Assembly: GCA_033980235.1 (NCBI GenBank)
Contig: CM067070.1
Span: 11,912,046 to 11,976,045 of the forward strand
Source of the DNA: Diadema setosum
Taxonomy: Eukaryota; Echinodermata; Echinoidea; Diadematoida; Diadematidae
Length of the DNA: 64,000 nt
Direction of reading: 5' to 3'
This document shows, piece after piece, positions 1-11,700 of the stretch (positions within the stretch are counted from its first letter, which is position 1; each line of letters begins with the position of its first letter). The translations under genes and the position numbers were made by a program. Below the pieces are notes generated by a model that had not been told where the DNA came from, searched no databases, and saw only the letters and a program-made list of their open reading frames with translations.

Positions 1-250
1 AATAATATAGCATGGTTTTGTTTGACCAGGGTAGCTTCTTCAGCGAGTTAGCACTCTTCTTCCGGAGGGCCTTGTCTCTATTATTATCCCGGCACTGGCA
101 AGTAGACCTACCCATATTTACACGTGGCAGGTCAAGAGGGACATTGTGGGTGTAAAAACGTCTTCCCCAAGGAAGTAAGGACTCGGCAAGACTTGAACTC
201 GGGACCTCTTTTTCAAAGTCAAGGGTTATCCACTATACCACACAATGTTC
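1..250 (-). mobile_element. tRNA-derived SINE, minus strand, 3' end cut by the window edge
   Basis: Read on the minus strand, this begins with a tRNA-like head. Its box A (TGGTATAGTGG, reverse complement of 230-240) fits TRGCNNAGYGG, and its box B (GAGTTCAAGTC, reverse complement of 190-200) is one base off the usual GGTTCRANTCC core. A unique body follows with TTCCTTGG, a 'GTAAATATGGGTA' segment, 'GCCCTC.GG', and a terminal 'GAAGAAGCTACCCTGG', before an AT-rich tail at the window start. The plus-strand SINE at 15,274-15,602 has the same blocks in the same order, so this is one family in two diverged copies. Such elements are transcribed by RNA polymerase III and moved by LINE enzymes. The apparent ORF at 124-417 is only this repeat. 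Confidence 0.8.
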
Positions 251-375
251 ACACTATCGCGGCAAAATCGGGAACAAAAGCCTCGAGGAGGAGTACGCGA
301 AACTCCCTGGCCACTGAGTTCCACACACGTATTAAAGGAGACCTCCGGATGATTATCAGACTTTTACATTTGAAA

Positions 376-633
376 TATATATATATATATGAAGAGTTTG
401 ATTGCAAAAACCGATAAGTCCATATTTGTCAAATGGAGATATTTGCGATTGAAGGTCAAGAAAAATAAAGAGAATAATAAGAACATTTTTGCTTCTTTTG
501 ACCATAACTTCAAAAATGTACCTTTATATGTAGTGACCAATATATCATTTAAAAGGTATTATTTTGTACTTTATGACAGAGACCGTACTTCAAAATCTTC
601 AAAAATGGATTTATCGGTTTTTGCAAACAAGCT

Positions 634-686
<53 letters not shown>

Positions 687-687
687 C
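376..687. repeat. Inverted-repeat element bounded by (TA)n
   Basis: Positions 388-423 and 605-640 are imperfect reverse complements of about 36 bp, both containing GCAAAAACCGATAA on one strand or the other. Each arm runs outward into a (TA)n tract: a short one at about 376-390 and a long one at about 637-687. This is the architecture of a foldback or MITE-like element whose ends have become microsatellites. The ORFs overlapping it at 389-691 and 611-799 look like repeat artefacts with YIYI tails. Confidence 0.6.
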
Positions 688-689
688 CT

Positions 690-1041
690 AGTGTAACTAA
701 TCTAGGTTTATATATATATATATATGAGATTAATGCCATTTTAGGTTTTAATCTCATATATATTCTCATACATCTCATATGTATCTCATATGTATTCACA
801 AGAATCCTTTGAGTGGTTCACAATTTAGAAGCATGCTTTTCAGTGAACCTCTCAGTTCTTTCTTTCTTTTTTTCCCTCCAAACATAACTTTGTATTTTGC
901 CGATATGCATGTATAATTTCGTATTTGTTAAACATTATCTACCATGTAAAGTCGAATTCATGCCTATGTTATATTTTCTGATTCATTTCGTGTTATGTTT
1001 GACGAAAAAGAAAGAAGGAATGAAATAAATGAAATGAAATG

Positions 1042-1104
<63 letters not shown>

Positions 1105-1119
1105 TAGATTAGTTACACT
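690..1119. repeat. Second inverted-repeat pair with (TA)n arms
   Basis: Positions 690-710 and 1099-1119 are a perfect 21-bp inverted repeat (core CTAGATTAGTTACAC on one strand). Both copies face (TA)n tracts inward, at 709-725 and 1059-1100. The 370-bp interior contains a small hairpin (ATGAGATTAA at 725-734, TTAATCTCAT at 750-759) and a poly-A run with ATGAAATAAATGAAATG just before it, which resembles a retroelement 3' tail. It may be a nested insertion. Confidence 0.5.
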
Positions 1120-1129
1120 GACGGACTAA

Positions 1130-2618
1130 GTACACGTGTACAGATTTTCAGAATTCATAGTGATTGGGAAAGGGAATGAAAATGTTTTCAAAATTTGTAA
1201 TAAATTGCAATGAACAAGGATGATGACATGGCAGCCTCACCATAAGAATGCATGAGCTGGGGCTCAGGGAAGCAAAACAAAAGGAGAAGGCATGCATATA
1301 TTCTACACAGAAGAACTTGTTAAGCAAGCGATATTGTAATGGAATTACACTGCTACATTTCTGAAATATGTGAGGCTCCTATGTCATCAACACTGTCCAA
1401 TGTAATTTATATAAGATTTTAAGAGCATTGGTTTCTCTGCTCAAGGACCACAACAAATTCTACATAGCTATGCATGGAACTGTTGATTTATGTGCGATGA
1501 TATGAACTTACAAAAATTGTGTGGAATGTCCCTTTAAAGGTATTCACGACTGCCCTAAACAAGACCTCATCATGCACCGTCTTGCAGACACTTGAAATGC
1601 GTCGTGGGAAGAAAAGAAAAATCATGCATAAGAAAGAAAATAGCTTTTATCGAGGGAATATTTCTTTCTGGAAGCTGAATACGGTTCAGCTGCTATCAGA
1701 CATCCCCCAAAAACCAAACATCTCATAAAAGAAAGAAAGAAAAAAAACCCCAAATAATCCTTTCTGTGAGTTTACAGTATCTTTATTTTTGATCTCGTTT
1801 GTACTTTCACTGAAAAGAAACTCTTTCTCACTCGACAAAATTCTTTGTTTTTTTTTTATTTTGTTTTTTGCTTCAAATCATTTGTTGCTGATGTTGTTGT
1901 TGTTACTCTCTTTTTCCATTTTCATTCAAATCAAATGGCTGTCGACATTATTGTGGAAACACTGGTTTCTCGCTTTATTGAGGTAAATGGCGCCTTTTCT
2001 TATATCTTTTAACTTCGATCCCACAATACTTCAAGATACTTACCTCTGAATACTTTCGGTTATCGTAGGCCTTTATGTATGTATTATGCGTGTATGTGCG
2101 TACAATGTACGTGCATGTTTGCATGTGTACGGGGCTGTGTGCGTGTTTATGTTAGAGATACAATTTGGGCATTGAACAGAGTGCCCTATTTTTGTCTTGT
2201 CCAATGAATTATTGTTCAAAGTAAAGACTGATATGTACTGGCTCCCACAGAATAACTATATAGATGTCATATTTAAAAAAAAAAAAAGTCAATCTATTTC
2301 ATATTTAACGTATTAAAATGCACATAGATAGTGTTCTTCAACTGATATTACACCGAATCTTTTTTTTTTTCATCCAGGTTAGCAGCAAGTCGATATTTTG
2401 AGTGATTGTTAGCTATTTCTTCCTCTTCAAATTCTTATTGAGTATAAACACATGTAGACACCCCATCACTATACCAACGACTTTGAACATATTCGTGTAA
2501 ATGTATGTGAAGAAGCTCTCTGAGTCGTAGTGGGCATATTGATGCCTTAAACCTCACGAATTATGCATATTGACAGGTACACCCTGTTATCCACTATTAA
2601 GGAGTCAAGTCGGACCAA
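1130..2618. other. Non-coding stretch, no gene seen
   Basis: AT-rich unique sequence with short homopolymers (A runs near 2275-2287, T runs near 1848 and 2362). The open frames at 1519-1728 and 1789-1986 are short, of low complexity and show no recognisable domain. I see no transposon ends. Confidence 0.5.
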
Positions 2619-2795
2619 GGGGGTGTTTCATAAAGCTGTTCTTAAAGTTACAAACGACTCAAGAACGACTGGAACACGTTCTGATGTGGTATACTTATCA
2701 GAATGTCAATAATTCAGCACAAGAACTGATCACCAGTAGTGCTTAAGTCATTCGTAACTTCAAGAACAGCTTAATGAACCCCCCCCCCCCCCCCC
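2619..2795. mobile_element. Palindromic MITE-like element
   Basis: The left end reads GGGTGTTTCATAAAGCTGTTCTT, continues with AAGTTACAAACGACT and is matched in reverse on the right by AGTCATTCGTAACTTCAAGAACAGCTTAATGAACCC. The two halves form imperfect terminal inverted repeats of about 45 bp around a core that also pairs partly. There is no coding capacity, so it is a non-autonomous DNA element. The right terminus runs into a 17-C homopolymer (2779-2795) that has probably expanded from the terminal CCC. I recall this end sequence as common in marine invertebrate genomes, but cannot verify it here. Confidence 0.65.
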
Positions 2796-3276
2796 TGTAC
2801 TCGCACCCGCCTTCAAACAACAACGTTTGAATAAAGAGACTTTTGTCATTCGGGATAACACCGCGAGTCCGCAAATCTTACGAAGGTCACCGTCGTTTGT
2901 TGGTTGATGTGCAAATGCAAGAAATACCAAATACAACCTTGATCAGTTTACTCTCAGTGACAGCTTATTAGTATTTTTTACTACACACTCCTCCATATCG
3001 TAACACCTGTTTGTTAATTTCTTCGCTATTATGTACTGTAGTTTTGTAAGCTTTGCATAAATGTATTGTAGTAATATAACGTAAGTAATATCGAGGGGAC
3101 AGCACTTCATAAGTTCGCTTTTTAGCAGACCCTCATTTTCATTTTTATCAAATCCTTGATGAAACAAAATGTATTTCTACTGCTCATGTGACATTATATG
3201 TTAGAAGAATAATAAAATACATCACTTTGACGTTTGTGTTATCCATGTATATTGTTTTGAATTGAAAATGAAACAG

Positions 3277-3363
3277 GAATGAATGAATGAATGAATGAAT
3301 GAATGAATGAATGAATGAATGAATGAATGAATGAATGAATGAATGAATGAATGAATGAATGAA
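3277..3363 (+). repeat. (GAAT)n tetranucleotide microsatellite
   Basis: About 21 near-perfect tandem copies of GAAT/ATGA. It produces the artefactual SFIHSFIH repeat peptides on the minus strand. A 15-G homopolymer lies just downstream at 3421-3435. Confidence 0.95.
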
Positions 3364-3498
3364 AGTGTACCGCGATAGCATCTAGGTCGTTGAACCTGAA
3401 GTGCGCGGGAGGGGGAAGACGGGGGGGGGGGGGGGTAGAGAAGGATCCACTTTTCGCTTCCACGTTGATTTTACCTGCGCCACTCGAATCCTATCAGA

Positions 3499-3625
3499 TT
3501 AATAATCGCCATTTGAAACATGAAACATCCAGGTTGTATGCGGTCCGTAGCTTCCGTTAGACTCTGGTATAACACTCGCCTCACCAGGCAACGTAATGTG
3601 GAAATTATACCCCAGCGCGGGAAAA
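3499..3625 (-). pseudogene. Possible decayed CUB-domain-like exon (very tentative)
   Basis: On the minus strand, the last ~40 codons of the open frame that ends at 3499 read like the middle of a CUB domain: a V..ES.GSYGP segment, then TTWMFHVSNGDY. This matches the usual pattern of an aromatic residue, 'W.f.v..g' and a following hydrophobic strand. Directly after NGDY comes a TAA stop, but a one-base shift continues as LIGFEWR, which is also CUB-like, and reaches a CAG|GTAAAA donor-like site. No convincing acceptor was found. It could equally be chance; CUB domains are normally about 110 residues with conserved cysteines, which are not seen here. Confidence 0.15.
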
Positions 3626-3899
3626 CATGGAATAATGATTGATGTGACAAGAGTCGGCACTACGTATAGTGGTGGACACTGAGCTTCATGTCGTGTAGAG
3701 TGAACGACCCCATCCAGCGGTGTAATTTGCCTGTGCTGATTTGACGGTATCGAAAGACATACTGTAGTCAGTCGATGACAGGGTTCTGTGCCAATAATTG
3801 GGGTGGCGCGATGCCTTCCACATGTTCGGCTGTCATAAAGCGTTCGTTTACATGGAAATGATACGGAGCGATTCACTAGAATGACAAGCACCTATGTAA

Positions 3900-5590
3900 A
3901 TAACTCCACGACAGCATCGGGGCATCGTTTAACCACGTGGTAAGGGAAGTGCTTAATTCAGACTGCAAATTAAGGGGGGAAATTACAAGGGGTGGAAACC
4001 ATTCTTTGGAGATTAGAAAATTGCTTGAAACATTATTTTATGCAAAAATTACTCAGTTCGGAGATGCCGTGCTTCCTTTCTAAAATCTCCTTTTTTTTTT
4101 TGAAAATGATGTATGCAGCCATTTCGAAAACAGTGCGTAAAGACATCTTCCATGTTGACATTCGTTCTTTTCTATTTCAAACATCCACAAGGGCAGAAAT
4201 ATTCTCACAAGATGTTGGAAAGAAGGACTCGTGGCTTAAGTCTTTCTACTCGCTTATCCAGAGGAGAAAGAATAAGGACAAAACTTATCCAGTGCATCAA
4301 GTATATACAAGCAGCCATTCGACAGGTCAATATACTAACGCCATGGAGGATACAATAAGCAGCGCCTCTCGCACTTTAATACCACTTGGCCGGAGCGGAA
4401 GACGAGTGTACGGCAATTTAATCATTCTCTCGGTTTTAATAAAAAAAAAAAAAAACAAAGGAAAGCACACGTGAGTTATTGAGGAGAAGGACCTGAAGAG
4501 ACGCAACCAAGAATGACCGGATGACTTGCAGCGGTCAAGACTGGACAGTCAACCGGTCAGCACAGGAGAAAAATGCAGACTATCTCACTCGCATCTTCTC
4601 TCGCGAGGTAGGTCTTCACAAGAATTCAATAAAATATATTTCTTCTCATCTTTGGAGCTTTGGAATATCATACTAAACAAACAAGAGACTGTCGAATGCA
4701 CGGCAATTCAATTGCAACAAATGCCTGACACAAGACACGGGAAAGTGCCATGAAAAGAAAACAACAAAACATATAGGCTCACTATTCATGTACGATTCTA
4801 AAGCAGTTATGTGGAAACTGATAGTCTTACTGTAAACCACATGACGCTACCTAGTGGAATGGTGTTTTCCCCCGCAATATAATCCGTTGTTACATAAAGA
4901 TTATGTACAATGGCAATAATGAAACAAAAGCAGTCAGACAAATGTAGTGCAACTCATCTGAGCAAGCGTGCAAACATTTGCGAAGTTTCATATGTCAAAT
5001 TAGCAAATTCGTCACTATTTGCAATGTACTTGAGATAATAGCAAAACTTTTTAAAGGTGGTATCACCCATGTGTACTCTCCTACGTATAAACTGATATCA
5101 AGAGATTGGCTATACCTGTGGAGAACGTGAAGCATGCGCATACTGGTGAAAGAAAACGATTTCTTTTTCAAAACTTCCTCCATATAGCTGATGCTTTTAC
5201 AAACATAAGAATTTGTTTGCTGTTTATATTGAGACGTTATTCTCTTCATATGCGACAGCCAATACATATCACACAATCACATGCCATGAAGTAGCATCAT
5301 CGACATTCAGCAACTTTGCATTTCATGCTTTTATTTTTGATGTCGTTACTTTGAATCTCTTCAGCATTATAGTCCATGAATTATAATCTCGACAGTTGTA
5401 ATTAACTAGCAGGTGCCATCTTCACAGAAATATAATTAAGCTAATCTTAGAGGACATTGAGATTCGATCGTTAGTAACTCTCTTAAAAAGAAACTATAAA
5501 GTGTAATGATTTTGAAATTCTTCCCTGGTGTAAAACAGTTGCAAACATGTGTCAAAGTTGATTACGTGAGTTGGAATGAAGTATTGATAA
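3900..5590. other. Non-coding stretch, no supported gene
   Basis: Open frames at 3992-4474 (160 codons, ending in poly-lysine from an A run at 4441-4455) and 4113-4358 overlap in different frames. Neither shows a recognisable domain. No repeat family is recognised. The 160-codon frame is about the length expected by chance in 64 kb of AT-rich DNA, and I do not call it. Confidence 0.4.
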
Positions 5591-5593
5591 TTA

Positions 5594-5914
5594 ATGGAAG
5601 GACCACTGAAGATAATCTTCCATAGATATCATTCTAATTTGAGTGAATTAATCATAAAGGAAAACGAAAAGGACAATATTTCGTCTATATTAAAAAGAAA
5701 AGCAACAAAAGACATTATGGAGACTGGATGTCCAATGAAAGCGCGCCTCGCGTTTTTAACTCCAGTGTCCGGGCAAATTAAATCGGATGTTGGGAATGAC
5801 AATGTCGAGTGCCGAAAGATAGAGTTTCCGAGGAGTGCCAGCTTCCGATACTACAGAGCTGAAAAGGGAAGTGAATCCGTGCAGTCAATATTGAAGACAT
5901 CGAGGAAAAGTTAA
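5594..5914 (+). CDS. Possible small protein or last coding exon with PP1-docking-like motifs
   Basis: An open frame of 106 codons with a stop two codons before the first ATG and a terminal TAA. Unlike most frames here it has mixed, non-repetitive composition. It carries SILK at residues 31-34, KIEF at 75-78 (matching the [RK]-[VI]-x-[FW] docking pattern) and SILK again at 98-101, plus a basic Ser-rich end (SILKTSRKS). SILK lying N-terminal to RVxF is the arrangement seen in several protein phosphatase 1 regulators. An AATAAA signal follows at 6277-6282, about 360 bases past the stop, which suits a 3' UTR. I could not find a clear acceptor, so it may be a single-exon ORF, a last exon starting near residue 23, or chance. 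Family unknown. Confidence 0.3.
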   Translation: MEGPLKIIFHRYHSNLSELIIKENEKDNISSILKRKATKDIMETGCPMKARLAFLTPVSGQIKSDVGNDNVECRKIEFPRSASFRYYRAEKGSESVQSILKTSRKS

Positions 5915-6276
5915 AAGTCCCTCTGGCACGGGGGAATCGAAATTTGTCTTTTAACCCGTTACATGCGAGATACCACTATCTAAATACTACAGTACTATCC
6001 CTCTATTTACCTTCTATCTAACTTGACAGGTTATCCCCAGCAGTGCTGTGGGTACAAGTCTCTATGATAAGGTATGCAAAATACGGTTCCGACTATGCAC
6101 TGTCTTATGCAAAATACTAGTATGTTATTTTGTCAAGAGAAATATGAAACAAGGAGTATTTGAAACATCCAATCGGTCCGATACATACATCAAAACGTAT
6201 GTATTGTGTCTTTTATTACATATGTAAATGCAAATGAAATGGTATTTTGTTGATTAATCAAGACTTTCACTTGTCG

Positions 6277-6282
6277 AATAAA
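6277..6282 (+). promoter_or_regulatory. Candidate polyadenylation signal AATAAA
   Basis: A canonical AATAAA lies about 360 bases downstream of the open frame ending at 5914. A TCC/T-rich stretch follows. It supports, but does not prove, a transcript end here. Confidence 0.3.
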
Positions 6283-6299
6283 CTTCCATTCCCTCCTTA

Positions 6300-8112
6300 G
6301 TCCAATCCAACATTTTTCGATGCGAGTTGGGATTTGTTTGTTTGTTTGTTGTTGTTGTTTTTTTTATGTTAAACGGGGAGGGGGTGGGACTGAAGACCAA
6401 AGCCAAACAGACAAACTTTGTCAGTCGGTTGATCTTTTAAACACTCACTTGACATTTTATACTAAAGAGCATCCTGCAAAAGATGGCACTACTCTAGATA
6501 TCTCAAAGAAAAGACACATAAAAGAAACGACACAGAAATAACAAAGGGAACATCAAAATCATTCTAAAAACGAAACGAATACGAAGATGAAGTCAGTCCT
6601 TCTCTCTAACCCTCAATTAAAGATGGGACACTTCAGATTGACTTTTGGAATGATGGTTGTGAGTTTCAAATTTAATATCACTTCACAGAAAAGTAGGTTC
6701 TAGAGTCCGCTCCTGAAGAAGGCGACCCACAAATCGTCAACAACTATAGTTACTACGTTCTGCCACCAGCATCATTATAATGGGGGCTGCATAAAAAAAA
6801 AAGGACTTCCCATCACAGTGAATGCGAATAAACGCATCTTTGTCAACAACAGTCGATTCGAGCTCTTGATTTATACATGAGTACAAATAGTAAATATCTT
6901 GTGTGCGTGTGCGTGTGTGTGTGTTTAAGTGTAGCACATCATTTTATTAACTGACGTAGCGATGAGGTCATATCTATAAGTGTTGTTCTGAAACTCACTC
7001 CAGATTTTGTTGTCTTCTCTTTCCATATGCTTGTTACAATGATTCCCATCAGCACATCGTATTTCCTGCATTATACATTTCTCATGCCCAAGGTTTGTGC
7101 TCGTAATTCATATTAGTCCGTCCTTTAGTCCGGTGTTTTATGATGTACAGTATAGCTTCTGAGAAACTCTCTTTCAAAATATTATGTCTATAAAACGGTT
7201 GATTAAATTCGTATTATGGATATAAAGCACACACACACACACAAACAAACACACACACATATACAAACAAACAAACAAAAAACCTGATAATGAACATGCC
7301 AGGACAAACATTTTAAAGAAATCTTTCCAAGCTGTAGATCATCGATTATATACTGTAGTCATGCGTATTCAAGACAAGCCTTGTGAAGTGTAAGTATTCT
7401 TTGCATGTAAGACATTTTTTTTTCCACCAATAGAATCATGAGTATTCTCGAGTGTTTGATAACTTGTATGATCAGTTCCTGTTTGTAAGATTCGCAGGAA
7501 AGAAATTGCCTATGGTGACTTTTACCCAATTCAGGCATAATAATCAACTACCTGTTATAATCTCAAGTAGATAAGAAGGAGATGATGGTAGCCAACAGCT
7601 CCAGCGCCATTTCTGTGACACTCGACCGATGGTAAAGCTGCATCACCATCGAATGTATAGGAGTCGAAAAACCAACTTTATTACTCGAGGGCCATGCGTG
7701 TGATCTCCTTCTCTCTAGAAACATTTCATCCAAGAATACATGAATATACTAATTTACATATATGCATATTCATGACATACCATATCATAGTCTGGGTCAG
7801 CACTAAAGTTCACTTTTCCCGTCGAAGCAATGCATGCTGAAGTTATGAGCATTTCACATCTACGTTAGATAGCCACGTGTAGTTGCGCACTTACACACCG
7901 AAAGGTCAACACCGAGCAAAGGGTCATCCTAAATAAATCTGGACCATATCCCAACAATGAATGAGTGATTACGCATATGTGATACACGTTGAGGTAATAC
8001 GCTCAAAATGCCACACAGGGATACCTCATTACCTGGTGTACGTGTCACACAATATGACCAACATTGTTTTAAATAGACCACAAAAGAAGGAAAAAAAGAT
8101 GAGGAAGACTGT

Positions 8113-8115
<3 letters not shown>
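6300..8115. other. Non-coding stretch, no gene seen
   Basis: Unique AT-rich DNA with short (TG)n near 6901-6925, (CA)n/(CAAA)n at 7230-7280 and small T runs. The segment TATGCATATTCATGA at 7760-7775 resembles POU/octamer sites. The open frames here are short and carry no domain. Confidence 0.45.
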
Positions 8116-8154
<39 letters not shown>

Positions 8155-8165
8155 TAATAATAAAA
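8116..8165 (+). repeat. (AAT)n microsatellite
   Basis: About 16 copies of AAT with one interrupting C. It yields an artefactual poly-Asn peptide. Confidence 0.95.
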
Positions 8166-8647
8166 AATAATGTCCTGCAATTAATAGCATAAAAATACAT
8201 TCATATTCTTGAGTTTATTCGTTGGAAACATTATCACTGAGGATGTTTAAAGCATAACCGCCTTACTTACAGAGAATTTGAACGTATTCAGAACGACTAA
8301 AATTGTGTAACGAGTGTGAACCTACTTAATATTTCTTTTGTTGGTTTTTGATATAACACACAAAGATAGTTTTTTTTTTTTGTTCCATGTTAGAACACGT
8401 TTGGAATATTTGAGAATTTTAGCATTAGAATGACGTCACGCTGCTTTAACAAGACTGGCAATGGAGTATTGTTTTAAATAAGTGGGGCTTAAAGTTAAAG
8501 TTCGAAAGAACCGCGCTGATTTACTTACCGATGTGCCCATGCAGAAATTGTTTTATGACTCCTCAGTAACCACTTTGAAACGATTATAAATCATACACCT
8601 GCAATTTGGCGCACTCATGATGCGCACTCTATACGTATCAAAAGCTA

Positions 8648-8737
8648 CACCCCCCCCCCCCCAAAAAAAAAAAATGTTCAGTTTTAGTGTGCTGAACATT
8701 TGGAACAGTTTTTTTTTTTTTTTTTGGGGGGGGGTGG
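8648..8737. repeat. Homopolymer-armed hairpin
   Basis: CAC plus a C run and an A run (8648-8674) are mirrored by a T run and a G run ending TGG (8709-8737). The inner arms are TGTTCAG at 8676-8682 and CTGAACA about 15 bases later. The whole 90 bp folds on itself, suggesting a tiny foldback element or a palindromic insertion. Confidence 0.6.
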
Positions 8738-11700
8738 ATTGAATGTCCGTTTTATGATCGGAAAATGACAAAGACAAAACACGAATGTCAGACTGAAAAA
8801 AAGAGGAGGGACTACGAAAAGCTGTTCATGTTTTCATATTATGATTCTAAACTGGAATTTTAATGAGATGAAAGGAATGTTTCTACTGCTTGAAAACACC
8901 AAAATTGAAAATCGCATATTGTCTACTCAAGACACAAATCTTAAAGCTATGGATACTTCATACCTGTGAGAAATTCTCGATGTTTTGTCATTTATAATAA
9001 ACAAAAGTACTGAAATAGATAGCTGGGTATCGTTGTACTTATCGAAGAAGATACAACGCAAATATTGGGTACATAATGTACACGATCTCTTACGTTTTGC
9101 TGGTAGTATATGATACATTCTAAACGATATGGACGATATCGTTCTTGGTAGACATTGATGCCTCATTCAGTGCAAAAGTGCATGAATGAATTTTCCTGCT
9201 AAGTATAACGTGTTACCCCTGTAGCCTACTTGACACATTCTTATCTGCACCTGGTTGTTGAAGGGATCTTCATTAGTAAACCTCGCATTTGTCACTTGTA
9301 GATTGTAAGGACATTTGAAACGCAATATTCCCAATATTACGAAGACCGCGCAGTCGAAATAAAACGGAAAATTAGGTTGGCTTCAAACCTGGGCTTCCTG
9401 CCTTGATACCGAAGTGACTCATTCGGGGACATGCAAAACCCGATGGTTGCGGAATGCAGTGCGGTTGAAAATTGCCACTTGTTTCCACGCGTTTCTTTCA
9501 GGATTAGCATTTTAATTTCGACCGGATGGCGTTTTATCGGAGACTGAATCTACACTGCAGACTGGTTGGAAATAACTCCGCGACATATTATGTTACCAGG
9601 AAGACAAGGGAAAGAAAGTAACATGACTTATCAAGCCGGAAATTCATCTTCTTCTTTCTTTTCAAATACAAATAAAAGATGAACAAAATGTTGCACAAAG
9701 CAAGCCTTCTCTAAGCAACATTCGAATTCTCCGTTTCTGAGAGTAAGATTTCATACACTTCTCACACTCAATACCCAGCTGCTAGATTATTAGAAATTTC
9801 ATGTGTGAATAGCACCAAGTGAGGAAGGTATTAAAAAAAAAAAAAGGAGACGGTGCGCGTCAGCAGCATGAATATTTGGGAAATAGGTTTGAAGGATCTC
9901 CAACAGAGTTTTTTTTTTTCTTTTCATGACCAACTTTGTGAACGTTAAATTTTCCCTGATTGTTGAACTATTAGACGACTAAATCTTCTCAAGTACGGTT
10001 TGTAGAGGTTTTCGATGAATGTTCATAACTGAACAGATGCATCTTAATGCCGGAGCATAAATACAAACATGTTAACAAGTCATTAGCGATACTGATATTC
10101 CGAAGATCTCAAAATCATTTTCAATGCTACTTCTTTCAAATTTGCGATTTCATTTACACTTAGGCATCGAATTATCCATATCTCGCACGGTCACCTTGCG
10201 TGATCATCTGTTTTGCAAAAATGAGAGACATGATATGCGATATGATATCCTCCTTTTTCGTCATATCAGATGCAGTTCAAAAAGAAACACAGAAATATTT
10301 CGACGAAAGGTGGCGGAATTGCGTGTTCGAACAAAAAGGTCAGGAAAGCTGTATTCTGAAAAGTTTAGGTAAAATGTTAGATATTCAGGAACGGAGATAG
10401 CGTAAATGAAGTAAATATACCATTAAATTAAACATACAGTAAAGTCACAGGTTGAAGTCAGAAGTTGTTGGGCTGTTGTGCTGCAATAGGCCACAACTAC
10501 ATTTTCCGTTGCTGTCTTCATAAGACAGCACGGGAAAGTGCGGGTTTCGTTCCACGACAAACCATCAAAAGAAAACTGCTTTGTATTTCTTTCCTTATAC
10601 ATCACAGAATCGAACATCAAACTGTTCTTAGAGATAGAATTATGTACAGCCATTATATCGTAAATTACATCGTGCACTAAGAGGTAGAAGGTCCTAAATG
10701 TTATCTAGCAATGCCAGAGGTCAACCCCCGCTGGTTCTAATGGATCGCTAAAGTCATATCAAGGTCCAATGAGAGCGTTCAACTCTTCTTGCAAAGTCAA
10801 ATTGGCCTCAAATTGATGTTATCCTTCAAGGTTGTGACTGTTAGAGATTTGACCTGGCATTTTAACATTTTTTAATGACAGATTCTAATTCACACTGTGC
10901 AAAGGACTATTGCTTGCGGCCGTCCTCATTTTCCTATACGTAATTCAACTTTTATGAACTTTTATCTAAAACAAATTCCTACAATCTTAATGTAGTCCAG
11001 TCGCTTTGAAATTTTGCCGGAGGAATGACTGTTTGCCCCCGTAATCATAAGTACGCTTGCATAACTTCCATGTATACACAAAGTAATACATAATATACGA
11101 ACCCAACATGTCCATAGTTGCTAATAGAAAGTATTTCATCTTGTGTCTTCTTTTTGTTTAAGTGGTAGATCTTGTTTCTATATTACACGTATTATTTTAG
11201 ATCAACTTAGGAATATTTTTGAAGCTTTGTCTAGAGACTAACGAATCAATGAATTAGCGCTTGAAGGTTTGGCATTCCTAATGCACTACCCATTATATTC
11301 ATACTTTTTCATGACACGTGGAATTTTACCCCAGACGTTTTTGCTTTATATGAAAGAATGAATCCCACCAAACTACAGGACGAAGGGATAGAAACTATTC
11401 TTTATAATGATTGATACAGATGCAATCGAGATAGACTGAGCTGAATCGATTCTATCATTTCCGATTATCTGATTATCTGCTTATATATTTGAGGCATTTG
11501 ATTTCGATAAATAGATGAACAAACAAAGAATTTTTTTCTTGTTCATAAGTACTTTTGTTCTCGTCACTGTTATATTCCTAGTCTGTCATTAAGTAGTGAA
11601 TTTTATCGTTACATGAGACACACCGGATTCAGCTGTTCAGGCACAGAAGACGATGTACATAACGACTGCCAGATGTTTCCAACAGTCAAACGATATCTTA

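Noticed and set aside
4113..4358. Frame resembling the second helix of a bHLH protein (LSRGERIRTKLIQCIKYIQ)
   Set aside because: No basic region or first helix precedes it, the match is only to hydrophobic spacing, and it overlaps another frame of similar length.
3992..4474. 160-codon open frame
   Set aside because: Ends in poly-lysine from an A run, has no domain and no supporting signals; such length is expected by chance in AT-rich 64 kb.
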